From assembly GCF_000499845.2 (NCBI RefSeq), contig NC_023759.2, forward strand, positions 44,424,672 through 44,488,671: 64,000 nucleotides of DNA, given 5' to 3'. This document shows, piece by piece, positions 45,301-57,230 of this stretch; the stretch's first letter is position 1, and every line of letters starts with the position of its first letter. A model generated the notes under the pieces. That model was not told the origin of the DNA and did not search any database. It worked only from the letters and a program-made list of their open reading frames with translations. The position numbers were made by a program, and so were the translations under genes. Source of the DNA: Phaseolus vulgaris (Eukaryota; Streptophyta; Magnoliopsida; Fabales; Fabaceae).

Positions 45301-48300
45301 GTTTTGGTGCTTAGCACATCAGCTATTCTGTTAACAAGTACAACTACAATTTAAATTGATGTTTTCCATGAGCAATGCCATGTGATCGTAGAATGATGAA
45401 GTGAAAAATTACTAATGTGTTATAACCTTTCAGTTAACATTTTGGGAACTGACTCCTGTTTAAAACCATATAATTACAGGGAATACATGGTTGATCTAAT
45501 TGGAAAGCCGGGTTGCTTATGTGAGCCTGATTCCTTACTGAATGGTCCATCCTCCATCTCATTTTGTTCACCCTTGCACTTTCCAAGACTCAAACCAGCT
45601 GAACCTACCATTGATTTCAGGTCACTGGCCAAACAATATTTCTCGGATTGTGTGTCTACTGAGCTTGTCTTCGATAGTGGTGTTGCAGGTGATATTCATG
45701 TTTCCTATTCAATGTATGATGCTCTAAATATAGTGCTGTATTGCACTACTTTAAATTTAGGGGAAATTACACTTACTTCAGATTATGTTAAATGACATTC
45801 ATTTCCTCTAGTTTTAAAATAGACTCTCACCTTGCACTACTTTAAATTTAGGGGAAATTACACTTACTTCAGATTATGTTAAATGACATTCACTCCCTCA
45901 GTTTTAAAATAGACTCTCACCTTGCACTACTTTAAATTTAGGGGAAATTACACTTACTTCAGATTATGTTAAATGACATTCACTCCCTCTAGTTTTAAAA
46001 TAGACTCTCACCTTTCTTATGTTTTTAATCAAATGACACTCACATTCCCTCTAGTTTTTAAATAAATATCCACTCCCTTTTATTTTTAATAAGTGACATT
46101 CATCTTCCTTATTTTATTTAAAAACATCATATTGGTTAAAATTTAAATATAAAAACTATGAAAATTAAAAATTAAAGTTTTAAAATATGAAAATTAAATA
46201 ATTTTTAATAAACAATTTTTTTGAATGGTTTAATCGTTATATATTAAAAATATCATAAATTATATTTCCACTAAATTATAAATCATCTTATAAAAGTTTA
46301 CAAATATAAAAAATTATATTATATTTTTGAGAAAACATTATTTTAATATAAAAATAAATAAATAGATATAAAATATGTGGTTAAATTTATTAACTTATTC
46401 TTATGTTTACAAATTATTTTAATACAAACATAAATATAACTAAAATAAGGACTACTACTAGTGCTACTATGTTAATAATATAAGGAAGATGAATATATAT
46501 TTTTAAATTACAATGTGATGTCGTTTTTTGGTCCTACAATGGGTTTCCTCTAGTCTATTTGGCCAGATACTAATATCGCTTGAGATACTGGGACTATTGC
46601 TGACTTGACGAATTCTTCACATAATGTGGATCGAACATGAGTTCCCTACTACATGAATAGTTCCCATAACATGTTAACATCGTTTTAGAAGATTTTAAGA
46701 AAGATGAGTGTAATTTTCCTATAATCAAGTCATTCAATTCTTTGTTAATAAAACGTTCTTTAACTTTAATATTTTAGAATTTTAGTTTTTAATTTTTATT
46801 TAAAATGTTATTTTTAAATAGATAAGAGAGTTGAGTTTCTCTTTATTAAAAACATAGGAGAGAAGCATACCATTTATTGAAAACACAAGGGAGGTGAGTA
46901 CCTATTAAGAAACTAAAATAGGTGTGAATGTTATTTTATTAAAAACACGAGGGATATGTGTTTCTATTTTAAAAATTAAAAGGGTTGTGTGTGTCATTTA
47001 GCATTATCTCAAGGGAGGTGCCCAATTTCTCCTAAACTTTATGATTGTTAAAGTTTGGGACATAATGACATTGGACTGAATATTGTGTGTCTAAATACAC
47101 AAGAGAATATGAGTTTATATAGACTCGTTACATTTATTATGCATGGATAAAGGATATTTTATTTCCTCTAAAATTAAGGTTATATGTCTACAATAATAAA
47201 CAAAATATATTATTCCGATTCTCAACACTCCCTTGAAGCTCGAGCATATAAATTATATGCACCATGCTTGTTACATTTGTAGCCTTTTGGCACACTCACA
47301 GATTGGGTCACTAAAGTTGACAAAACATATGGCTTTTCATGAGATGTAAGAGTATGCAGAGGAATTTGGAAGACTCTATCTTGCACCCATCTCCTTTTAT
47401 ACTTTTTTTTTTTCTGTTTTCTCCTGATCTATTTCTTCTTTCAATTTTAACTCATCCTCTCTTACCTGCTGAGGTGTAAGAGGACACAAAACGAATTTAT
47501 TTTCCTTAAGAAATAAAGTTATTTTGTTTGTAAACCCTACCCTGTTACCCAAGGAATATTCTACTAACCCTACCCTGCATGACAAGTTAGGGTTTCATAG
47601 AAGAGGCCTCTCTCTCTCTCTCTCTCTCTCTTAAGATTTGGGGTTTATGATCTATCTCCTCTCTTGAAGTTCAAATGAAATCTATTCTACTCAGCTCATG
47701 ATACAAAGTTGAAAAGAAAACCTACACTATTCTGTACATGTATTTACTACAAGGCTTAAGAGGAAGAAAGTAAAATATTTATAGCTCTGCTTCATCATCT
47801 TCATTCCCCTTAGCCTGAGTTGCTGGTGGCTGTTATTGATTTAGATTTTGGATTCTCCTTTCCAGAACAGTATGAAAGGCAGTACAGGGACAGGAACCCT
47901 GGGCCAATTCCAAATGATAACAACAGAAGTTCTCTTGTTCCTCCACAACCACAAGCTTATCGTCCAAGTGCACATAATCGAGGCTCCGAAACATTTAAAT
48001 CAGGTAACCCTCCACAGAATGTTGTAGAGCCGTCATTGCCAAGCAAGGATTCATTGCCTTTAAAGCATAACCGTCCTGGTCATAGAGATGCACAGACCAG
48101 ATTACTGATTTCTAGCAAACCATCTAGAGACTTTTCCCTAGATATGGAGGATCTGGACATTCCATGGACTGATCTTGTTTTGAAAGGGAGAATAGGATCA
48201 GGTATGTATGCTCTTCTATAACTTGCATATTATTTAAAGTCTTGCTCTTTTTTGGTTGATTCATATGGGATGGGGTTGGTGTTTAGAAGAGAAATGTTGA

Positions 48301-51300
48301 GAGAGGGAGCATAATCAAGGTAAAAAAAAGTAATATAAGGTAGTGGTAAAGTCAATGAAAATAGAAAAGAAGAAAAAACAAAAAGTATGCTTAACAATGC
48401 AATAAAGCTCTTCAATCCCTCTGCATATCTGACTGGGAGAGCATCTGTCAAAAGAAGTCACGGTTCAGTGTGTCAACTAAAAGTCATTTGAGTCCTTTCA
48501 AGTATCTCAACGCATAACAGCAGTAGGATAATAACGATTGTTCTTTGACTTGTGTATTAGAGGGGGAGGGGACGAGGGAGTGTCCTCACCTTAGCAGTGA
48601 AAAGAGGAAAATAAGAAACAGTAAACTAATTAATGCAATAAAACACTCCAATCCCTCTTATCTAAGGCAGGTTCTGTAACAAAGGTCATGGTTCAGAGAA
48701 CCAAAGAAGTCATTTCAACTATACTTTCACATAATTGCAGGAGGATAACTATGGACCTCTAACATATGTATAAGGGAAGAAAAAGGGAAAATGGACTTAG
48801 AGGTGTTGACCATGGAAAATTATAATTGTTCATGAGAGAAGTAGGAATGCTGCTATGAGTAAGGAGGAGACATTGGTAGAACAGTGTAATAAAATGTACA
48901 TATGACAACAAGGTATTGGAGAGAAGCAAGGATTTTGGATCCTGTTCTGTTCATAAATACCAGGATGTATAGTCCTGCTTGAGAGAATGAGAGAAAAGAA
49001 GAAAAACATAATTAATGGGTTATAATCAAGTCATGGTGAACCTTCTCCCGAGTCTTTCTATCAGAACCTTATCTTCTTTCTTGCCCCCTTTTGGTGCATA
49101 TACTGGGGAAACCACGAAAATTGGATTACCCTCTCCAGCAATAATGGAAATTGTGAAAATTAGAGCACACTGGAATTCTTTAGGCGGCCTACCCTCTTTT
49201 CTTAGGTCAGGATGCCCTTCGACCATTTAATGGGATCTGAAAATTGGATAGCACTATTGAGTCACAGAAATAAAATCCATCTCCATGAATTCTCCTCAGA
49301 TAGACAAGATGATTCAAATCCATTGGGGGAGGGGGATATTAGTGAAGAATGGAAAAATTATAACAGAATTGAGGGAGTGACTGGTGGCATCGTCCAGGGA
49401 AAGCTATATTGGCTCAGTTTGTTATCTTTTATTTGCATTTTCTACATATCTGTCCAGTATGTGTTGCTGTTAATTGAGTAGTATTTTTCTCTTATAAAAG
49501 ATATCTCCTCCTTGAGCACTATCCTATTTTCAGTATTAATACCAGTTACTATCAGATAACAATATATCTAAGAAAATATGAGCATTGTTTCCCAAATCAA
49601 AATACACCATAGTGCAGCAGAAATTATCACATCACCTCAAAATTTTCCAGTGATCCTACAAAATGCTCTAAAGTTAACCAATAAAAATTGAGCCTGTGTT
49701 AAGTACACAGTATTTAATGAATTACTAGCTTTACATGCTTACTATGGCTTGAATTGCAATTGGTATAAATAGTCACTAACTAAATTTGGTCTGTTATATT
49801 TTCAGGTTCTTTTGGAACTGTACATCAAGCTGAGTGGAATGGCTCGGTAAGCCTCTCTCTCTATTTCTTTCATAAATGCTGTATAAAATAAGATTAACTC
49901 GGGATTACTGATATTTTCATGGGTTGCTTATATTAGTTGTTTTTCAGCATCTGTCATTGTATCTTGCAATTTCAACTAAATCATGTGTAATTAGTATATT
50001 AATATGTAAATATGACCTCTCTCTATATGTGTACTATAGTCAAATTCTAAAAGTGGTCTCTGTTCAATATCTGGGAAAGTTTTTTTTCGTATGATAAAAT
50101 ATTTAGTACAGTTTTTGAAAATATCATGCTTTCTTCTTGCTGGATCAAATGATTGCATCTTGATCTTGTCATAACCAATACTTGTAGTGTTAAAATAAGT
50201 CTTCTTATTGTTCAAAGGTTGCTGTGCCTGATCAACTGAACTCATACCTGTTGGTTTTTTGTACTTTGTTGCTGATTGGCCTCGCAATTGCCAATCTCCT
50301 TTTGACTAGAACCCAACATTTTTTGCATAGATTTTCATATTGAGCTGTACCTTAAAAATCACCAGGCACAGGCTTATTTTAAACATTGTTTTATTTATGG
50401 GTGCAGTTAACTTATCAACACTAAAGGTTTCGTTCATTTACTATTTCATTTTCAGTAAATAGATGAAGCATTACGGAAGATGGCATATTTTATTAATGCT
50501 CTTTTCTGCTTTTCAACTGGAAGGCTTCTGTCCTTCACCTTTGAACTCTTTTCAAAAAATAAAATAAAAGTTCTACTTTATTAGTTTTATGATTTACAAT
50601 GCATTTTTTTTTCAATTTGGGAGGTGTATACATGCTTCATTAAAGTTTGAAGCCAAAGTGAGCTTAATATTTAAATTTGTTTGATATTATTTTCCATCTC
50701 TCTACTTGGTTGTTGCATATTATTTTAGTTTGTTGCATGTACATATGTCAAAATGATAAGCACTGCAGGAGGTTGCTGTGAAAATTCTGATGGAACAAGA
50801 CTTTGCAGGTGAACGCTTCCAGGAATTCTTGAGGGAGGTAGGCCCAGTATTCTTGTCTTGTTTTGTGCTGAAAAACATTAATTGTAAGCTTGCTACTGAT
50901 TTGAGCTATATTTTCACTCGTTTTGCTAGGTTGCAATAATGAAAAACTTACGGCATCCAAACATTGTTTTGCTTATGGGTGCAGTCACTAAGCCTCCCAA
51001 TTTATCAATTGTCACAGAATACTTGTCCAGGTTTTGCAATATCTCATCTAACAGTTCCTTTACTCTTCCCAAGAGAGATCTCTTTTCGTGTTTACAACCT
51101 ATGTTACACTTGAGACCTGAAAGATTTGATTGACCTCAATGCAGGGGTAGCTTGTATAGGCTGTTGCATAAACCTGGTGCCACAGAAATGTTGGATGAGA
51201 GACGCAGGATTAGTATGGCTTATGATGTGGTAAACTTTCTGAAGATAAACACTATTGTTTTTGGTTCTATTTATTTTTTGAACTAATATGTAACCCTTGT

Positions 51301-52958
51301 ATCCATTGGTTAAGTATTTTTCGTTTTCCTGTGCAGGCTAAGGGGATGAATTATCTTCATAAACGAAATCCTCCCATTGTTCATAGAGATCTGAAATCTC
51401 CAAACCTTCTTGTTGACAAGAAATATACAGTGAAGGCAAGAAGAAAATTTTCTTGTGTCTGAAATTTTTTGGAGAGTTTCGTTTAATTCATTAGTCACCT
51501 TTATTAGTATGGTTCCACTTCTCCGGCACTCACAAATTCCCTTCTACAATTTGAAGGCTATATTGAATCACCAAATTTCAAATCACTTTGTGTGTGCAGC
51601 ATTAAAGCACTAATATAGTCCGTACTTTGTGTATGCTAGCGTTAAAGCACTAATATAGTCCGTGCTTAATGACACTGTTTAGCCACCATCTCTTTTGAAC
51701 TTTTCGTGAACCAATGAAAGAAGTATTACAGCAAAACTTGGTCTACACATTGTTGATATAAGTTTTCATTCTGCCAATTAGCTGGGCTTCATTTGATTCA
51801 AATTTCACATATTGACAAAAATCAATTTAATACATATACTATATATTCAGTGCAAAATTTATTTTCTGGGGGGTGAATGTTGTTGGTCTGTTTGCTTTGG
51901 CATTATGTGCATTATTGGAGTAATTTTGAATTTTCACAGTTCCTTATTTACTTGTATCGTCCCTTTAGGTTAGTGATTTTGGGCTTTCCCGACTAAAGGC
52001 AAACACATTTCTCTCATCCAAGTCAGCTGCTGGGACAGTAAGTTTTCTTTCAAAACATGTGTATCTGCTTTTTTTATCATATTTTTCTGAGGTCTTTTCT
52101 ATTATTGCACATTAAGTTGAACACCCTTTTCTCCATTAGCCTGAGTGGATGGCTCCAGAAGTTCTTCGTGACGAGCCATCCAATGAGAAGTCAGATGTTT
52201 ACAGCTTTGGTGTCATCTTGTGGGAGCTCGCAACATTGCAACAGCCTTGGAGTAATTTGAATCCACCACAGGTTTGTCATTTAACTGATATATTTCACTG
52301 TGCTTATGGTTAGATTTTATATTATGATTATGTTGCTTTGATTTTTATGGACGTGTCTTTAAGATCTGTTGACTGTAAGTGTAGAACATAAAAATAATAT
52401 AATGGTATTGGTAACATAAATCTGAAAATAATTGCAAGAAATATATATTGGTTGAAGCATGTATCACACTGGTCAAACGATAAGTGTGGTTTATGGAGTG
52501 TTATTCTGTTTCATGGTTGCCTGTTATCAACATATTATTCTACTGAGACTGAAATTTGCATCAATATTTCTTTCTATCTTTTTTTTTTACTTTTGGACTG
52601 AGGCTTTTAGTAATGTGTTTGATGGAGAGCCTTTAGTATTACGTAGTCTTCACAAATCTGTGATGTTTTGTAGGTTGTGGCAGCTGTTGGCTTTAAGGCA
52701 AAAAGACTTGAAATACCACGAGATTTAAATCCTCAATTAGCATCAATAATTGAGGCTTGCTGGGCCAAGTGAGTTGCAGATACATCTTTCATTTGTAGTC
52801 TGCTTCATTATTCTGCTTGAATTTTATTGATATGCTTGGTTTACTGCAGTGAACCCTGGAAACGCCCTTCTTTTTCAAGTATTATGGATTCTTTGAAAGG
52901 ATTGATCAAACCCCCTATACCTCAACCTGGTCGTCCAAACATGTCATTACCCATTTGA
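42386..52958 (+). CDS. CTR1: CTR1, Raf-like MAPKKK repressor of ethylene signalling, 15 exons
   Basis: Ser/Thr kinase that acts with ethylene receptors at the ER and phosphorylates EIN2, keeping ethylene responses off. Exons: 42386-42943, 44492-44793, 44870-45014, 45191-45294, 45480-45688, 47866-48201, 49806-49846, 50769-50837, 50930-51030, 51145-51229, 51337-51435, 51969-52037, 52140-52271, 52674-52768, 52850-52958. They give 817 aa in one frame (Arabidopsis CTR1 is 821). The N-terminal [14 protein letters not shown] and [18 protein letters not shown] are CTR1 signatures. The EDR1/CTR1 regulatory domain spans about 150-435. The kinase domain begins near 540 with GSGSFG, Lys570 (VAVKIL), Asp668 ([10 protein letters not shown]) and Asp686 (DFG), then WMAPEV. 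All catalytic residues are present. The residue before DFG is Ser where Cys is usual. The intron after exon 11 has a GC donor. The start at 42386 is the conserved Met. Confidence 0.97.
44128..44229. repeat. 48-bp tandem duplication in CTR1 intron 1
   Basis: Two nearly identical copies of a segment containing CTTATACTTAAATTTACTG and GGAGTTGGTTAAATCTTGA. Confidence 0.9.
45741..46013. repeat. About 90-bp tandem triplication in CTR1 intron 5
   Basis: Three units start at 45741, 45832 and 45922 with TTGCACTACTTTAAATTTAG and differ at only a few positions. Each unit includes host flank plus the terminal inverted repeat of the neighbouring transposon remnant. Confidence 0.95.
45756..47036. mobile_element. 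TIR-bounded DNA transposon remnant in CTR1 intron 5
   Basis: The ends TTTAGGGGAAATT (45756) and AATTTCTCCTAAA (to 47036) are inverted repeats with one mismatch. Beyond them, AAATGACA words on one side and their complements on the other continue the terminal similarity. Flanks CTTTAAA and CTTTATG may be an eroded target duplication. No transposase frame is present, so it is non-autonomous. The superfamily is undecided (Mutator-like is possible). Confidence 0.6.
47397..47585 (-). pseudogene. Possible retroelement polyprotein scrap
   Basis: A 62-codon minus-strand frame with the stretch [17 protein letters not shown] followed by Lys/Glu-rich sequence. This resembles linker segments of plant LTR-retrotransposon polyproteins as I remember them. 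It is short, inside CTR1 intron 5, with no neighbouring domain. Confidence 0.25.
47608..47631. repeat. (CT)n microsatellite in CTR1 intron 5
   Basis: About twelve uninterrupted CT dinucleotides. Confidence 0.95.
48290..48760. repeat. Imperfect tandem duplication in CTR1 intron 6
   Basis: Two diverged copies of about 210 bp. Shared words in order are a TGCAATAAA word, CTCTTCAATCCCTCT / CTCCAATCCCTCT, a GTCA(C/T)GGTTCAG word, an AGTCATTT word, and GGATAA. Confidence 0.65.
51436..51437 (+). other. GC splice donor of CTR1 intron 11
   Basis: The exon ends GTGAAG and the intron starts GCAAGA. Using this donor keeps the conserved residues between HRD and DFG (KKYTVKVSDFG). A GT six bases upstream would also stay in frame but would delete two conserved residues. 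Confidence 0.75.
51598..51668. repeat. Short tandem duplication in CTR1 intron 11
   Basis: Two copies of a segment containing GTTAAAGCACTAATATAGTC or a close variant, followed by CGTNCTT. Confidence 0.85.
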
Positions 52959-53290
52959 ATGGTTGGAACGATAGTTGTTATTCATGCACATACTACAGGA
53001 TTTTGTTAGTTTGATGTCTATCAGGAATACACTGTTTCAATAGTCCCAGGTGCGTACCAAATTCCTTAAAATTTTGCTTGGACGTAGTATTTTTTCTATA
53101 TTTTGTGTTTTTGCGGTGAAGCATATATTATTAATTTTCAAGTGTGGAGTGGGGACATTATCTTCCAGATATATTTGTCATGAATCAACTATCTTAAAAG
53201 CTAAAATTATTAGGTGGTGTGATACATGAATTATTTGCTACTTCTATAGCGTCGCTGACCCACCTCATGCGAGGTAGTTGGACTATAAGT
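52959..53290 (+). other. 3' flank of CTR1
   Basis: Probable 3' UTR. A CCCAG/GTGCGT junction near 53047 could be the donor of a 3' UTR intron. No coding sequence follows. Confidence 0.4.
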
Positions 53291-54890
53291 GTAAAAAATG
53301 CGAAGACCCTTTGTTGGAAATTTATGGGGGAGAAAATACTGGGGAGACCATCAGCAATGGGTCACGAGCTAACACAAGAGAAATTGATCCAACTTTAACC
53401 CAAATCCTCTTTCATACTTATATGATGTTCAATTTTCTCATTTCTATATAGTGGGACTCCAACTCAGTCGAACACCAACAATCTCTCTCCCCCCAAGTGA
53501 GCCTTTTCTTGTAAGTTTCTCCCTTGAACGAAAACCTTATTTATCATAAGTACTTAGTGGTGACTCTATTTGCACTACCATTCATCTTAACGTGACACAC
53601 TTTTGAACCCTTATCAGGAAGACATACGCTGGATCCATTTGCCTATTGTCAAGTTCATGGTACTTATGTGAGTTCGTCACTAGGACTAACTATATTTGAT
53701 ACAACTTGTTGGGGATCCAAGGGGGAGAAACACCTAAGAGATCTTCGCCAATGGGTCTCAAGCCAACCACACAAGAGAAAATGAAGTCACATTCCAACTA
53801 AGAACCTTAACTTTCTCATTTCTACACAATGTGAGACTTTAACTCACTTGAACACGGACAATTTCTTCTTAAAGTGTGAGTCTCTTCTGCATTGGAAGCT
53901 TTCTTATGCAATCCATCATCTTCCATAATGCTTTCACAATATGGCCCTTTTTGTCCAATCCTATAGTAACTCATTTATGGCGTGCATGTTGCTATGGACC
54001 TCTCTTGACGATAGCACCCGACCATAGTCAGACTCTAAAACTTACCTTGCCCAAAAGAGACCTAGCACTCATTCTGCTTGGATGAGTTCTTTGATACAAG
54101 TCTTCTTGAGTTGTATGACTACGTTCAAGAACAACTTCCAATACATAGGGCTACTCTTTGTCTACTTCGACACAGCATGTAAAAAGTTCAGGTGTAGGTT
54201 CAAAGGAGGGACATCTCAAATGCCTCCAAGAGTTCGCAACTACATCTAGAGGTCTTTAGGGACACTTCCTTAGATGGGATGTCTAGGGACGTAGCCTAAA
54301 ATTGATCTAATGGCACACAGGCTGTGGGTAGTTAGGATGATACTCACTCGTAGAACGAGAACGGAGAAAGTGAGGGTCAGGTCTTTTCAATCCAAAATTT
54401 TAATGCAATAGTTTTGTGAGTTTTTCTAATATATATGTTCACGTTGTCTATTTGTACACAATATGTGAAACTGCAACAATCAAGTGAGTTCCTTCCACAC
54501 TGTAGACTTCCCTTGGAGAAAAGTGTTCTTTTCCATGAGTACTCAATAGTGACCCCTCTCACGTAGACTTTCAATATAAAGGTGATCCATGGTGAATTCT
54601 ATTGTACACATCTGAGCTAGTCATCAACACTAAACATCGACCCTAATACTACTTGTTGGGCAATCCGAGGGGGATAAACATCAGGAAAATCTCTACCAAT
54701 AATAAGTCAAGAGACAACAACACAAGAGTACTTGACCTCATATAACTCAAAACTTTAAGTGAATTGGTTTGTGTCTTTCTCACTTATTTGTTGCTCCACT
54801 TGCACGTTTGTGCACTATGAGGGACTTCAAGTTACACTTGAATTTCAATACCAATTTTAACCTAGTGTTTGAATTTGGCCTTTTTATTAG
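53291..54890. repeat. Diverged spaced repeats, three copies
   Basis: Three imperfect copies of a block (about 53312, 53706 and 54651) contain TTGTTGG, GGGGGAGAAA-type purines, a word like AGATCTTCGCCAATGGGTC, and ACACAAGAG. Each is followed by a CAC-rich segment. No protein is encoded. They may belong to a decayed non-coding retroelement. Confidence 0.55.
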
Positions 54891-55281
54891 AAGAATTGAG
54901 GTGAGAAGGATTTAACTTTATAGGACATGATCATAGAAGTTTAGTAACATATCATGACTTTTTCTATAACATCATATATTCATAGAATGCAAATTACCGA
55001 CTCCATTCGAGGATTTTGCGAAAAAAAACATGTCCTTTATAAATTCACTAGAATGACTCCTCATGATCACCCAAACGTGCATGTCTAGCCTTTCATTACT
55101 GCTTCTACCTCACCAATGGAAAGCTTGACAAATTAACCTTAAGTGCCCATTCATTGTCTTAATTGTCCAAATATTTTCCATGTCAAACGTGAACAACTTA
55201 GCTCATACTTCTTGAATGGAACGTGTTGAAGGCCTTCATATGTTTAGGTTGTTGAAACATTCGAGGAAGGGAAAATAACTC

Positions 55282-55554
55282 AATGTCTAGGTAAAAGAAT
55301 GACAAGTGACCCTAACCTTGTGTTTGGATATGGAATTTCGCAATTTTTAAGACTTTTAAACACATTAAACTTATCTCATTTCAAATTGTTTTGTTTAGAT
55401 AAGATCATTCAAATTTAAATGTCTAGGTAAAAGAATGACAAGTGACCCTAACCTTGTGTTTGGATATGGAATTTCGCAATTTTTAAGACCTTTTAAACAC
55501 ATTAAACTTATCTCATTTCAAATTGTTTTGTTTAGATAAGATCATTCAAATTTA
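55282..55554. repeat. 136-bp recent tandem duplication
   Basis: Two almost identical units starting AATGTCTAGGTAAAAGAATG at 55282 and 55418, with essentially one single-base indel between them. Confidence 0.95.
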
Positions 55555-57230
55555 TTGAATTTTATTTTTCTTGTTTGGATAAAGTATCAATATGGATAAT
55601 ATTTTTAGTTGATCTCGATTTATATTATATTTTTATCAAAGTTTATCAAGATTTTTTTATTAACATCAATCGAGATTTTTTTAGTTTATCAAAAGTTTAT
55701 CAAGATAGGCTTGTGAGGAGGGTTGTGGTTAGACGACAGTTTGACGCCAATTTCTCTTCCAACAATTCCTTCTTCAAAGCCAAACCTGGCAATTCCTTTT
55801 TCAAAGAGTTAGACGTCACTTAGGTTTCATCCAATTCAAAAAATAATTTACTACGATTCATAGTTAAATAAACCTCTTCATTTGAGAGGGTTTGTTAATG
55901 ATTTTTTTACTAAGGTTCATATAAAATAATAGATGCAGTTGTTGGATAAAGATATAACTAAACTAAACTTCAACTGTATAAAACCATCACTCCATTGGTG
56001 CTGGTGCTTTGGTTTAGTAAGGTGGATGGAGCACACGCTTTAAGTGATTATGAGGATTTTAATGAGTTTAAAAGCACTTGAATTTCTGTTGTTTACTTCT
56101 ATTTGGACGGTACCCATGACTAGAGCATTTTTCCCAGTCATTTGTTGAAGTGTAGTTGTAATACAATCTAATTTAACTTTTGTCCTTGAATGCCTTCATG
56201 GTTGTTGATTGTTTAAGTTATAGCGCATGTTGTAGCTCTGTGATTGATCTAATACTAGTCCGTTTTTGGGTTGCAGAGGCACATTTGTACATTTGTGTTC
56301 AAATTCGGATTCAGAATACCTATTTTCGACACAAAGCCATACCCCATCTTTGATGCAGCAAGTATTGTTGGGTTAGGTAATCTTGTAATTTTATGAAGAA
56401 AGTGCATACTTTTTTTCATCCATAATTTTTTTTAAAAAAATATTCTCATTGTAACTATAATCACTTAATGATAAGCGACTTTATCGTACCGGTCTTGGGA
56501 GTTTGTTTTAACACCCCCTCCCAGTTTCTTGTCTTTTGGGACTAAATCAGTCATATAAAAATATAGGTATGTGTAGATAAAATTATTTCGGAGAACTTCT
56601 AGAAAAGATAGTTTTTTTTTTTTTCTAAGTTAATATTAGTTTGTGTAAAAGTTACTTTAATTTTTTCATAGTTTTTATTTTTAAATTTAAAATAATCTAA
56701 TTTTAATTTATGAGAGTACTTTTTTTTTTCTTTTAGAAGTTCTTATTAAAAAAATCATCCATACTTACTTTTAAATCAACTTTATGGAAGTTACTGAAAT
56801 TGTTTTGTCTTGAGCAAAAATTCTTTAGATAACCGCTTTTAGGGCATAAATATTTTGAAGTTTTTACTTTCTCTACTTCCCATTCTTGAACCTGTATTCC
56901 AACAATTTAAAAAATAACTATTTTTATTTCTTTAAAGTGACTTCTGCATTATTCGAATTGGAAATTATTTTGGAACATATTTTTTTGGAATTCATGAAGT
57001 CTTGAAATACATTCTGCAACATTTCAAGACAAGATTTCTAGAACTAAGATTTTCAAAATAAAGATTTCTAGAATGAGATTTTTTCCTCTTCTTTTTAAGT
57101 GCAGCGTTTCTCTTCTTTTTGAGTGGTAATGGCGCAAACAACTATGGTTGTGGTGGGGGTATAGGTTAAAAAATGGGGGATGGAAGAAGTAAAAACCATA
57201 TTTTGAATACAAACAAACCACAAAACAAAG
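55555..57230. other. Intergenic region
   Basis: No gene recognised. 56279-56395 is a less AT-rich stretch after a TTGGGTTGCAG acceptor-like word and could be a distal 3' UTR exon of CTR1. Confidence 0.35.

Noticed and set aside
49015..49481. Two open frames in CTR1 intron 6 (89 and 66 codons)
   Set aside because: No recognisable motif, overlap on opposite strands, and spliced out of a well-supported intron. Kept only as unassigned sequence.
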